Shown here: positions 32,228 to 39,470 of the stretch, one piece after another
How positions within the stretch are numbered: the first letter of the stretch is position 1
Layout: the number at the start of each line of letters is the position of its first letter
Origin: Paraburkholderia caledonica NBRC 102488
GTDB taxonomy: Bacteria > Pseudomonadota > Gammaproteobacteria > Burkholderiales > Burkholderiaceae
Assembly: GCF_000685095.1 (NCBI RefSeq)
Contig: NZ_BAYE01000012.1
Location: forward strand, 159,341-223,340
Direction of reading: 5' to 3'
Length of the DNA: 64,000 bases
The notes under the pieces: generated by a model
What the model saw: the letters and a program-made list of their open reading frames with translations, nothing else
Told to the model about the DNA's origin: nothing
Database searches by the model: none
Translations under genes and position numbers: made by a program

Positions 32228-34333
32228 CTACTTGTGCTTCGCGTTGATCACGGCTTCGGCGACGTTGGTCGGGGTTTCAGCATAGTGCTTGAACTCCATC
32301 GTGTAGGTAGCGCGACCTTGCGTGGCCGAGCGCAGCGACGTGGAGTAGCCGAACATTTCCGCGAGCGGCACTTCGGCGCGCACCAGCTTGCCGCCGCCGC
32401 CCGCAATGTCTTCCATGCCTTGCACGAGGCCGCGGCGGCTGGACAGATCGCCCATCACGTTGCCCATGAAGTCTTCGGGCGTTTCCACCTCGACGGCCAT
32501 CATCGGCTCGAGCAGCACGGGCTTCGCCTTGCGCATTGCTTCCTTGAACGCCATCGAGCCGGCCATGCGGAACGCGTTTTCGTTCGAGTCGACGTCGTGG
32601 TACGAACCGAAGGTCAGCGTCACTTTCACGTCGACCACCGGATAGCCCGCGAGCACGCCGGCCTTCAGCGTTTCCTGGATGCCCTTGTCCACCGCCGGAA
32701 TGTATTCGCGCGGAATCACGCCGCCCTTGATCGCGTCGACGAATTCGTAGCCCTTGCCCTGCGGCGCCGGCTCGAGCGTCACCACCGCGTGGCCGTACTG
32801 ACCGCGGCCACCCGATTGCTTGACGAACTTGCCCTCGACGTCCTCGACTTTGTTGCGCACCGTTTCGCGGTAGGCGACCTGCGGCTTGCCGACGGTCGCT
32901 TCAACGCCGAACTCGCGCTTCATACGATCGACGAGAATTTCGAGGTGCAGCTCACCCATGCCGGAAATAATCGTCTGGCCGGATTCTTCGTCTGTTTGCA
33001 CGCGGAACGAAGGATCTTCCTGCGCAAGACGATTGAGCGCGACGCCCATCTTTTCCTGGTCGACCTTGGTCTTCGGCTCCACGGCCTGCGAGATCACGGG
33101 CTCAGGGAAGATCATCTTTTCGAGGATGATCACGTTGTTCGGATCGCACAGCGTGTCGCCGGTAGTCGCTTCCTTCAGGCCGACTGCCGCAGCGATGTCG
33201 CCCGCGTAGACCTCCTTGATTTCCTTGCGCTCGTTCGCATGCATCTGCAGGATCCGGCCGAGGCGCTCTTTCTTTTCCTTGATCGCGTTGTACACCGTGT
33301 CGCCCGAATTCACGACGCCCGAATACACGCGGAAGAAAATCAGCTGGCCGACGAACGGGTCGGTCATGATCTTGAAGGCGAGTGCCGAGAACGGATCGGT
33401 GTCGTTCGGATGGCGCTCGATTTCCTTGTCGTGTTCGTCGTGACCGGTAATCGCGGGCACGTCGACCGGCGACGGCAGATAGTCGATCACCGCGTCGAGC
33501 ATTGCCTGCACGCCCTTGTTCTTGAACGCGCTGCCGCACAGCATCGGCACGATTTCGTTGGCGATGCAGCGCGCCCGAATGCCATGCTTGATTTCCTCTT
33601 CGGTCAGCGTTTCGCCGCCCAGGTACTTATCGAGCAGTTCTTCGTTCGCCTCGGCGGCGGCCTCGACCATCTTGTCGTGCCATTCCTTTGCGGTGTCAGC
33701 GAGCTCCGCCGGAATGTCGCGGTATTCGAACTTGATGCCCTGGTTCTCTTCGTCCCAGAAAATCGCCTTCATCTTGACGAGATCGACCACGCCCTGGAAG
33801 TGTTCTTCCGCGCCGATTGGAATCTGGATCGGCACCGCGACGCCCTTCAGCCGCTCGCCGATCTGCCGCTGTACGCGGAAAAAGTCTGCACCGACGCGGT
33901 CCATCTTGTTGACGAACGCGATGCGCGGCACCTTGTACTTGTTCGCCTGACGCCAGACGGTTTCAGATTGCGGCTGCACGCCGCCCACCGAGTCGTAGAC
34001 CATGCAGGCGCCATCGAGCACGCGCATGGAGCGCTCGACTTCAATCGTGAAGTCGACGTGCCCCGGCGTGTCGATGATGTTGATCCGATGCTCGGGGTAG
34101 TTGCCGGCCATACCTTTCCAGAAGGCGGTGGTGGCTGCCGACGTAATCGTGATGCCGCGCTCCTGCTCCTGTTCCATCCAGTCCATCGTCGCCGCACCGT
34201 CGTGAACCTCACCGATCTTGTGGGTCACGCCGGTGTAGAACAGGATGCGTTCGGTGGTGGTGGTTTTGCCGGCATCGATGTGAGCGCTGATGCCGATATT
34301 CCGGTAGCGCTCGATGGGAGTCTTGCGGGGCAC
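32228..34333 (-). CDS. fusA: Translation elongation factor G, stand-alone copy
   Basis: 701-residue EF-G, the GTPase that drives ribosomal translocation and, with RRF, recycling. G1 is AHIDAGKTTTTE, G2 region RGITITSAATT, G3 DTPGH, G4 NKMD; domain II, III, IV (GGRGQYGHAVV) and V are present. GTG at 34333 is the start because AAGGAGG lies 7 bases before it and the protein then begins PRKTPIERYRNIG. No rpsL, rpsG or tuf gene is adjacent, so this is not the str operon copy. Burkholderia genomes often carry two fusA genes; whether another exists here cannot be seen. Confidence 0.95.
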   Translation of the reverse strand: MPRKTPIERYRNIGISAHIDAGKTTTTERILFYTGVTHKIGEVHDGAATMDWMEQEQERGITITSAATTAFWKGMAGNYPEHRINIIDTPGHVDFTIEVERSMRVLDGACMVYDSVGGVQPQSETVWRQANKYKVPRIAFVNKMDRVGADFFRVQRQIGERLKGVAVPIQIPIGAEEHFQGVVDLVKMKAIFWDEENQGIKFEYRDIPAELADTAKEWHDKMVEAAAEANEELLDKYLGGETLTEEEIKHGIRARCIANEIVPMLCGSAFKNKGVQAMLDAVIDYLPSPVDVPAITGHDEHDKEIERHPNDTDPFSALAFKIMTDPFVGQLIFFRVYSGVVNSGDTVYNAIKEKKERLGRILQMHANERKEIKEVYAGDIAAAVGLKEATTGDTLCDPNNVIILEKMIFPEPVISQAVEPKTKVDQEKMGVALNRLAQEDPSFRVQTDEESGQTIISGMGELHLEILVDRMKREFGVEATVGKPQVAYRETVRNKVEDVEGKFVKQSGGRGQYGHAVVTLEPAPQGKGYEFVDAIKGGVIPREYIPAVDKGIQETLKAGVLAGYPVVDVKVTLTFGSYHDVDSNENAFRMAGSMAFKEAMRKAKPVLLEPMMAVEVETPEDFMGNVMGDLSSRRGLVQGMEDIAGGGGKLVRAEVPLAEMFGYSTSLRSATQGRATYTMEFKHYAETPTNVAEAVINAKHK

Positions 34334-34710
34334 GTGAACCTCCTTGGAATAGCGCGCCTGAAACGGTTGGCGGGCGGCAGTCTGTGCCGCCCGGACCGCG
34401 GGATGCTGCATTGCTAAGAATACTAGGATAGCGCGTCGGCCCGTCTTTTGCAGGAATCTTGCCAGGCGAGGGCTGGCCGGGCGGGGCGGGGCGCGGCGGT
34501 GCCGTGACGCAAGAATGACAGGCAGCGCGCGGCAAGAATGACAAAAGCCGCCGCCTTTGGAAGGGCGACGGCTTTGCGGTGGTGGATCTGACGAAGCGGC
34601 TGGCTTTTCAGGCGCGCTGCCGCTGCGAAACGGGGCGGTGTTTGCGGCGGAGCACTGAGCGATGATCGACCCACGAACCGCCGCGCAAACTCTTGCGCCA
34701 GTTGCGCTAG
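34334..34710. other. Intergenic region upstream of fusA
   Basis: 377 bases. It holds the fusA promoter region and, at 34543-34575, a terminator-like hairpin for the DUF192 gene. The stretch 34576-34710 shows no gene or RNA that I recognise. Confidence 0.7.
34543..34575 (-). terminator. Terminator-like hairpin downstream of DUF192 gene
   Basis: AAAGCCG / CGGCTTT outer stem with an inner CGCC / GGCG stem and one mismatch; on the minus strand it ends in TTTTG. It lies about 135 bases beyond the DUF192 stop. Confidence 0.55.
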
Positions 34711-35226
34711 TTACTGCGCAGCCGGCAGCCCCTGAATCTTCATTCCTGGCTTGATACCCTTCGACGTGAACCAGCCCTTGCTCATCTCGAGCGCGTAGGC
34801 GCCGTTATTTTTCGGGCAGTGGTTGTTGGTCGTCTCCGCCTGCATTTCGTCGATGTCAGTCACGGTCCCGTCGGCCCTGATGAATGCAATCGACAACGGG
34901 ATCAGCGTGTTCTTCATCCAGAAGCAATGCACGGCATTCTCGTTGAAGACGAACAGCATGCCTTCGTTCGGCGCCAGGTTCGTGCGGTACATCAGGCCTT
35001 GCTCGCGATCCGCGTCGTTGGCGGCGACGGCCGCGTCGATCACGAACATGCCGGCGGTGAGCTTCGCGCGCGGAAATTCGCCAGGCTGTTTCGCCCCGGC
35101 CGGCATTTGCTGCGCATGAGCGGGGGCCGCATTGAGAGCGGCAAAAGACACCGCCGACACCGCCGCGAACGGCAGGATTGCGGCAACGGCGAAACGCGCC
35201 ACCAACGAGCGCATGGAAAATCGCAC
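34711..35226 (-). CDS. DUF192 exported protein
   Basis: 171 residues with a signal peptide (RSLVARFAVAAILPFAAVSAV... cleaved near AHAQ) and a DUF192 domain: DREQGLMYRTNLAPNEGMLFVF, HCFWMKNTLIPLSIAFI and ALEMSKGWFTSKGIKPG. The family is a small beta-rich periplasmic protein of unknown function. GTG at 35226 is preferred because AAGGAG lies 7 bases before it; ATG at 35214 is the alternative. A terminator of the upstream small gene ends 48 bases before it, so it probably has its own promoter. Confidence 0.85.
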   Translation of the reverse strand: MRFSMRSLVARFAVAAILPFAAVSAVSFAALNAAPAHAQQMPAGAKQPGEFPRAKLTAGMFVIDAAVAANDADREQGLMYRTNLAPNEGMLFVFNENAVHCFWMKNTLIPLSIAFIRADGTVTDIDEMQAETTNNHCPKNNGAYALEMSKGWFTSKGIKPGMKIQGLPAAQ

Positions 35227-35273
35227 GGCATGACTCCTTGCTGAGATTAACCGGGGAATGTTACGCGAGCGCG

Positions 35274-35315
35274 TCAAAAACAAAAAGGCAGATCGCCTTG
35301 CGGTGATCTGCCTTT
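35274..35315 (-). terminator. Intrinsic terminator of the small Ala/Lys-rich gene
   Basis: Perfect 11-bp stem AAAGGCAGATC / GATCTGCCTTT (35284-35294 with 35305-35315). On the minus strand it is followed by TTTTTGTTTTTG. Confidence 0.9.
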
Positions 35316-35370
35316 CAACGCCGTAAGAACGGCAATGAAGCTAGTTCTTGACTGCGTCTTTACAACAAAC

Positions 35371-35565
35371 TTACTCCGAAGCGCCCGAAGCTGCAGCAGC
35401 TGCTGCTGCCTTCTTGTGCGACTTCTTGTGAGCGTGCTTCGTGGTCTTCTTAGCCGACGAAGCAGCAGCTGCCGGAGCTGCCGAAGCTGCTGCCGGTGCC
35501 GAAGCTTGTGCGAATGCTGCCGTTGCGAAGAGGCCAGCGACCAGAGCGGCGATCAGTTTGTTCAT
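35371..35565 (-). CDS. Small Ala/Lys-rich exported protein
   Basis: 64 residues: a signal peptide (MNKLIAALVAGLFATAAFAQ) and a low-complexity mature part of Ala and Ser with a central basic patch KKTTKHAHKKSHKK and a poly-Ala tail. It resembles small acid-shock-type periplasmic proteins and histone H1-like tails in composition, but no homology can be claimed. CTGAGGAT ribosome site before the ATG, and a strong terminator after the stop, show that it is a real, probably well expressed, single-gene unit. Confidence 0.8.
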   Translation of the reverse strand: MNKLIAALVAGLFATAAFAQASAPAAASAAPAAAASSAKKTTKHAHKKSHKKAAAAAAASGASE

Positions 35566-35951
35566 TTTGCAAATCCTCAGCTTTAGTTAATTAACCAAAT
35601 GACCCGGTTATGTTTGAGTCATGTCGGTAAACGTGCCATCCACCTTTCGGTTGACAGGTGCATCGAACAAATTTTCGACGCGCCCGCCTAGCGCTCAGAC
35701 TGCCCGCACGGACCGCGCATGCGGCTTGTACAAAGGCTCTTAAGGCTGAATGCCGGACGGCTTAGAGCGGCATCTGCGTCGAATAACGCGTGAGCTTGCG
35801 CACCGGTTGACGTGAATTTTCCGGAAAGTTTCGATGTGGGACGTTGAGGTGAACCAGGCTTTCGACGAGTTGCGCGAATGCCGGTGTTTCACGGGTTTTC
35901 GTCCGCGAGTTTCACGCGCCGTTTTGCTCACGCAGACAATGACTTAGCGAT
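35566..35951. other. Intergenic region between small exported protein and rluE-like gene
   Basis: 386 bases without a supported gene. It should contain the promoter of the small Ala/Lys-rich gene, just right of 35566, and the 3' end of the pseudouridine synthase transcript. A 63-codon minus frame at 35740-35931 has no ribosome site or recognisable motif. Confidence 0.65.
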
Positions 35952-36521
35952 TCAGGCGCAGCCTTCCCAAGGTGCTTTCAGCGGCAGATCGAGGCTTTCT
36001 CCTGGCTGCAGACCAAGCGAAAAAATATCGAGCGCGCCGATGCCGACGCGCACGAGACGCAGCGTCGGAAAGCCGACCGCGGCCGTCATGCGGCGCACCT
36101 GGCGATTCTTGCCTTCGGTGATCGACAACTCGATCCACGTGGTGGGAATCGAGGCGCGATAGCGGATCGGCGGCGTGCGGGTCCAAAGCGTATCGGTTGG
36201 CTCGACATAGTCGGCGCGGCAGGGCTGCGTCACGTAGTCGCCCAGATCGACGCCGCGCGCGAGCTTTTTCAACGCGATGGAATCGACGGCGCCTTCCACT
36301 TGCGCCCAATAGCGCTTGACAAGCTTATGACGCGGTTCGGCGATACGCGCTTGCAGCGCGCCGTCGTCGGTGAGAAGCAGAAGCCCCTCGCTGTCCGAGT
36401 CGAGACGCCCGGCTGGATAGACGCCGGGCACCTTTACCCAGTCGGCCAGCGAAGCACGCGTCTCGTGCGCGGAAAACTGGCAGATCGTGCCAAACGGCTT
36501 GTTCAGGGCGAGAAGGCGCAT
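35952..36521 (-). CDS. rluE: 23S rRNA pseudouridine synthase, RluE/RsuA family
   Basis: 189-residue pseudouridine synthase without an S4 domain. The catalytic Asp is in PAGRLDSDSEGLLLLTDDG; LVKRYWAQVEG and GKNRQVRRMTAAVGFPTLRLVRVGIG are RsuA/RluE family motifs. Length and the start MRLLALNKPFGTICQFS match RluE, which modifies U2457 of 23S rRNA; the precise target is inferred. Divergent from icd. The ATG at 36521 is chosen because the preceding in-frame sequence is not conserved-looking. Confidence 0.88.
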   Translation of the reverse strand: MRLLALNKPFGTICQFSAHETRASLADWVKVPGVYPAGRLDSDSEGLLLLTDDGALQARIAEPRHKLVKRYWAQVEGAVDSIALKKLARGVDLGDYVTQPCRADYVEPTDTLWTRTPPIRYRASIPTTWIELSITEGKNRQVRRMTAAVGFPTLRLVRVGIGALDIFSLGLQPGESLDLPLKAPWEGCA

Positions 36522-36851
36522 AAGAAATGATGGAGTCGTGCGACGCCCGTCGCGGCGTGAAGCGCCGATGCGCAAACAGAACGCGCCCGGGCCTGTGGTC
36601 GATGGCGCGATCATAAAGCATAGCGCGTGTCCGAAAGCGCTGAGTCCTATGTAAGACACGACGCTCGGCTGTGGCGGTCATGGGCGCTTCATGTTGGAAA
36701 ACCCCGAGCCGCTCTCGCCTCGGTGCAGCGCCCGCGTGGGCTAGAATAACGGCCAGGCCGCTTGCGGGCGTCCGGCATTGCGCGTAGCGAGGAGCGCCCA
36801 TTTTCGCAGTCTCCCATCAGCTTTCAGCACAGCCTTCACTGGAGTCCGATC
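36522..36851. other. Intergenic region between divergent rluE-like gene and icd
   Basis: 330 bases, expected to hold both promoters. TAGAAT at 36741-36746 is a possible -10 element for icd. No gene or RNA recognised. Confidence 0.6.
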
Positions 36852-38108
36852 ATGCCGTATCAGCACATCAAGGTTCCGACCGGTGGTGACAAGATCACCG
36901 TCAATGCGGATTTCTCGCTCAACGTTTCCGACCAGCCGATCATTCCGTTTATCGAAGGCGACGGCACCGGTCTCGACATCACGCCGGTCATGATCAAGGT
37001 AGTGGACGCCGCAGTGGAAAAAGCCTACGCGGGCAAAAGGAAAATCCACTGGATGGAAATCTACGCGGGCGAGAAGTCGACCAAGGTCTACGGTCCGGAC
37101 GTATGGCTGCCGGAAGAAACGCTTCAGGTGCTGAAGGAATATGTCGTGTCGATCAAGGGGCCGCTCACCACGCCCGTCGGCGGCGGCATCCGCTCGCTGA
37201 ACGTCGCGCTGCGTCAGGAACTCGACCTGTATGTGTGCTTGCGTCCGGTTCAGTACTTCAAGGGCGTGCCTTCGCCCGTGCGCGAGCCGGAGAAAACCAA
37301 CATGGTGATCTTCCGCGAGAACTCGGAAGACATCTACGCGGGTATCGAATGGCCGGCCGAATCTGAAGAGGCGAAAAAGGTCATCAAATTCCTGAGGGAA
37401 GAGATGGGCGTGAAGAAGATCCGCTTCCCCGACACATCGGGAATCGGTATCAAGCCGGTGTCGCGCGAGGGCACGGAGCGCCTCGTGCGCAAGGCGATTC
37501 AGTATGCAATCGACAACGATCGCCGCTCGGTCACGCTCGTGCACAAAGGCAACATCATGAAGTACACGGAAGGCGCATTCCGTGACTACGGCTATGCGCT
37601 CGCGCAGAAGGAGTTCAACGCCGAGCTGATCGACGGCGGTCCGTGGATGAAGGTCAAGAACCCGAAAACGGGCGGCGACATCGTCGTGAAGGACGTGATC
37701 GCCGACGCGTTCCTGCAGCAGATCCTGTTGCGTCCCGCCGAATACGACGTGATCGCGACGCTCAATCTGAACGGCGACTACGTGTCGGACGCGCTGGCCG
37801 CGCAGGTTGGCGGGATTGGCATCGCGCCGGGCGCGAACATGTCGGATTCGGTCGCGATGTTCGAGGCCACCCACGGCACGGCGCCCAAATACGCGGGCAA
37901 GGACTACGTGAATCCGGGCTCGGAGATTCTTTCCGCGGAAATGATGCTGCGCCACCTCGGCTGGCTGGAAGCGGCGGATCTGATCATCAAGTCGATGGAA
38001 ACGTCCATTCTGCAAAAGCGGGTCACTTACGACTTCGCGCGTCTGATGGAAGGCGCGACGCAGGTCTCGTGCTCGGGTTTCGGCCAGGTGATGATCGAAA
38101 ACATGTAA
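36852..38108 (+). CDS. icd: Isocitrate dehydrogenase, NADP-dependent
   Basis: 418-residue homodimeric NADP-ICDH of the E. coli type; converts isocitrate to 2-oxoglutarate in the TCA cycle. PFIEGDGTGLDI at the N-terminus, LTTPVGGGIRSLNVALRQELDLY with the phosphorylatable Ser region, the substrate Arg/Tyr/Lys motifs (FRENSEDIYAGIEW, VHKGNIMKYTEGAF) and the NADP-binding ATHGTAPKYAGKD are all present. GGAG lies 7 bases before the ATG at 36852. A terminator follows 37 bases after the stop. Confidence 0.97.
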   Translation: MPYQHIKVPTGGDKITVNADFSLNVSDQPIIPFIEGDGTGLDITPVMIKVVDAAVEKAYAGKRKIHWMEIYAGEKSTKVYGPDVWLPEETLQVLKEYVVSIKGPLTTPVGGGIRSLNVALRQELDLYVCLRPVQYFKGVPSPVREPEKTNMVIFRENSEDIYAGIEWPAESEEAKKVIKFLREEMGVKKIRFPDTSGIGIKPVSREGTERLVRKAIQYAIDNDRRSVTLVHKGNIMKYTEGAFRDYGYALAQKEFNAELIDGGPWMKVKNPKTGGDIVVKDVIADAFLQQILLRPAEYDVIATLNLNGDYVSDALAAQVGGIGIAPGANMSDSVAMFEATHGTAPKYAGKDYVNPGSEILSAEMMLRHLGWLEAADLIIKSMETSILQKRVTYDFARLMEGATQVSCSGFGQVMIENM

Positions 38109-38145
38109 GCGGCGCGTGGCGTGCCGCCTGGCCGGCATTGCGAGG

Positions 38146-38182
38146 AAACCCGGTTGCGCTTCAGAGGCGGCCGGGTTTTTTT
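38146..38182 (+). terminator. Intrinsic terminator of icd
   Basis: 8-bp stem AAACCCGG / CCGGGTTT (38146-38153 with 38171-38178), followed by a T run. Confidence 0.85.
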
Positions 38183-38345
38183 ACGCGAGCTGGGCGGTAT
38201 GAGGTCTCGTTACTGACGCGTACCGGCTGAAACCGGAGTGCGCGATGACGCGAGACGAGGCACAGTGGGGGCTTGCATGTCCCTTTGCCCGTTATTTGGG
38301 ACGTCGATGTATTTGCAACGGACTTCGGATTAAACAGAACGAGGC

Positions 38346-38376
38346 CAAAAAGAAACCCGGCGCGAAGCCGGGTTTC
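38346..38376 (-). terminator. Intrinsic terminator of the cold-shock gene
   Basis: Perfect 10-bp stem GAAACCCGGC / GCCGGGTTTC (38352-38361 with 38367-38376). On the minus strand it is followed by TTTTT, 25 bases after the csp stop. Confidence 0.9.
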
Positions 38377-38400
38377 AAAAGGACGGGTACCGAACAGGTG

Positions 38401-38607
38401 TCAGGCGGGTGCCTGGATGTTCGATGCCTGCTTGCCTTTCGGGCCTTGCACGACCTCGAAGGTCACTTTTTGGCCTTCCTTGAGGGTCTTGAACCCATTC
38501 ATCTGGATGGCCGAGAAGTGTGCAAACAGATCCTCACCACCTTCGTCAGGCGTGATGAATCCGAAACCTTTTGCGTCATTGAACCATTTGACCGTACCAG
38601 TTGCCAT
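38401..38607 (-). CDS. Cold-shock domain protein (CspA family)
   Basis: 68-residue single-stranded nucleic-acid binding protein. The RNP1 motif KGFGFITP and the RNP2-type DLFAHFSAI are present, with GTVKWFNDAK at the start. It melts RNA structure, in cold shock or in general growth; which one applies cannot be told. The ATG is preceded by a good promoter 140-167 bases upstream, giving an untranslated leader of about 131 bases, as in cold-inducible csp genes. A terminator follows directly. Single-gene unit. Confidence 0.95.
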   Translation of the reverse strand: MATGTVKWFNDAKGFGFITPDEGGEDLFAHFSAIQMNGFKTLKEGQKVTFEVVQGPKGKQASNIQAPA

Positions 38608-38745
38608 TCCAACTTCCCCTGTAACTCATGTCACTACCACGAGCCCTCGAAAAGCTCGACGACCGCGCGATGCAGCCGCTCCCTCCTCACAAGCTCACCA
38701 TCGGCATTTTTTCGAATTTGGCGCAGTGAAAAAAGTGCCAGCTTG

Positions 38746-38774
38746 ATTGTTGAGGCTCTTTATTCGAGTGTCAA
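38746..38774 (-). promoter_or_regulatory. Sigma-70 type promoter of the cold-shock gene
   Basis: On the minus strand, a perfect -35 TTGACA (38769-38774) and AACAAT (38746-38751) are 17 bases apart. The predicted start near 38738 leaves a leader of about 131 bases before the ATG. Confidence 0.7.
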
Positions 38775-39091
38775 GAAAATTTTGAGACGGCGTTACACGC
38801 GTTGCCAACAGGCGGTTTCCAGGGTTTTTCCCTCTTTTGTTATGTGCGGTTGCGCAAGCGGGGCGTCTTGAAAAGTCGCATAATCGACTCACTTGCTGTT
38901 CTGCGGGCCGCTCGCCGCGAGATGGGCGAACGAGTGCCGGTCAGCTAGCTCCGGCAGGTTGTGCGATACTCGATCCGACTGCGGCGCAGCACGGCCGCGA
39001 CGCATGATCTGGATAGGGGGCCGGCTCCGCAATCGGCTCGTCGAATGGCGCATGCAGGCGGTGAGTTTCCGCCGGCGGCGGCGTTCGGGTG

Positions 39092-39141
39092 AACCGGCCG
39101 GTTTGCCGGGTTTTGACAGGATTGCGGGCCTGTCCTAGATG
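39092..39141 (+). promoter_or_regulatory. Candidate clpS-clpA promoter with adjacent palindrome
   Basis: Perfect -35 TTGACA at 39113-39118 and a weak -10 TAGATG at 39136-39141, 17 bases apart, so that the leader to clpS is very short. The perfect palindrome AACCGGCCGGTT (39092-39103) sits just upstream of the -35. Confidence 0.5.
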
Positions 39142-39155
39142 TTTAGAATGGGTGT

Positions 39156-39470
39156 ATGGCGATTATCCCGGACAAGCAGGACGGCACCGTACTGGAGCGG
39201 CAGGAGAAAAAGCTCAAGCCGCCATCCATGTACAAGGTGGTGCTGCTGAATGACGACTTCACGCCAATGGAATTTGTCGTGATGATCGTGCAGGAATATT
39301 TCAATAAAGATCGTGAAACCGCAACACAGGTCATGTTGAAGGTGCATCGCGAGGGCAGGGGAGTTTGTGGGGTCTATACGCGGGACATCGCGTCGACCAA
39401 AGTCGAGCAAGTCGTTACCCACGCACGGCAGGCCGGGCATCCGCTGCAGTGTGTGATGGAGGAAGCATGA
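39156..39470 (+). CDS. clpS: ClpAP adaptor ClpS (N-end rule)
   Basis: 104-residue adaptor that delivers N-degron substrates to ClpAP. The binding-pocket segment YKVVLLNDDFTPMEFVV and the HREGRGVCGVYTRDIA part are conserved, with the N-terminal arm upstream of residue 25. The stop overlaps the start of clpA (ATGA), so the two are translationally coupled. A second ClpP gene lies 27 kb away but the usual clpP partner is not here. Confidence 0.96.
   Translation: MAIIPDKQDGTVLERQEKKLKPPSMYKVVLLNDDFTPMEFVVMIVQEYFNKDRETATQVMLKVHREGRGVCGVYTRDIASTKVEQVVTHARQAGHPLQCVMEEA

Larger units (their letters stand above)
38608..39155. other. Region between csp and clpS: csp leader and divergent promoters
   Basis: 548 bases. 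The left part (38608 to about 38738) is the csp untranslated leader. The csp promoter is at 38746-38774 and a clpS promoter candidate at 39113-39141, with a 12-bp palindrome AACCGGCCGGTT at 39092-39103 beside it. 38880-39085 shows no gene. Confidence 0.7.

Noticed and set aside
32234..34417. 727-codon open frame opposite fusA
   Set aside because: A mirror frame caused by the GC-rich third-position bias of fusA; low complexity, His/Arg/Asp-rich, no motif and no ribosome site.
36741..38138. Long open frame antisense to icd
   Set aside because: Same GC-bias shadow; icd is beyond doubt and the antisense product shows no family features.
38245..38871. 208-codon plus-strand frame over the csp gene
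   Set aside because: It is mostly the complement of csp and its leader; the csp gene has promoter and terminator support.
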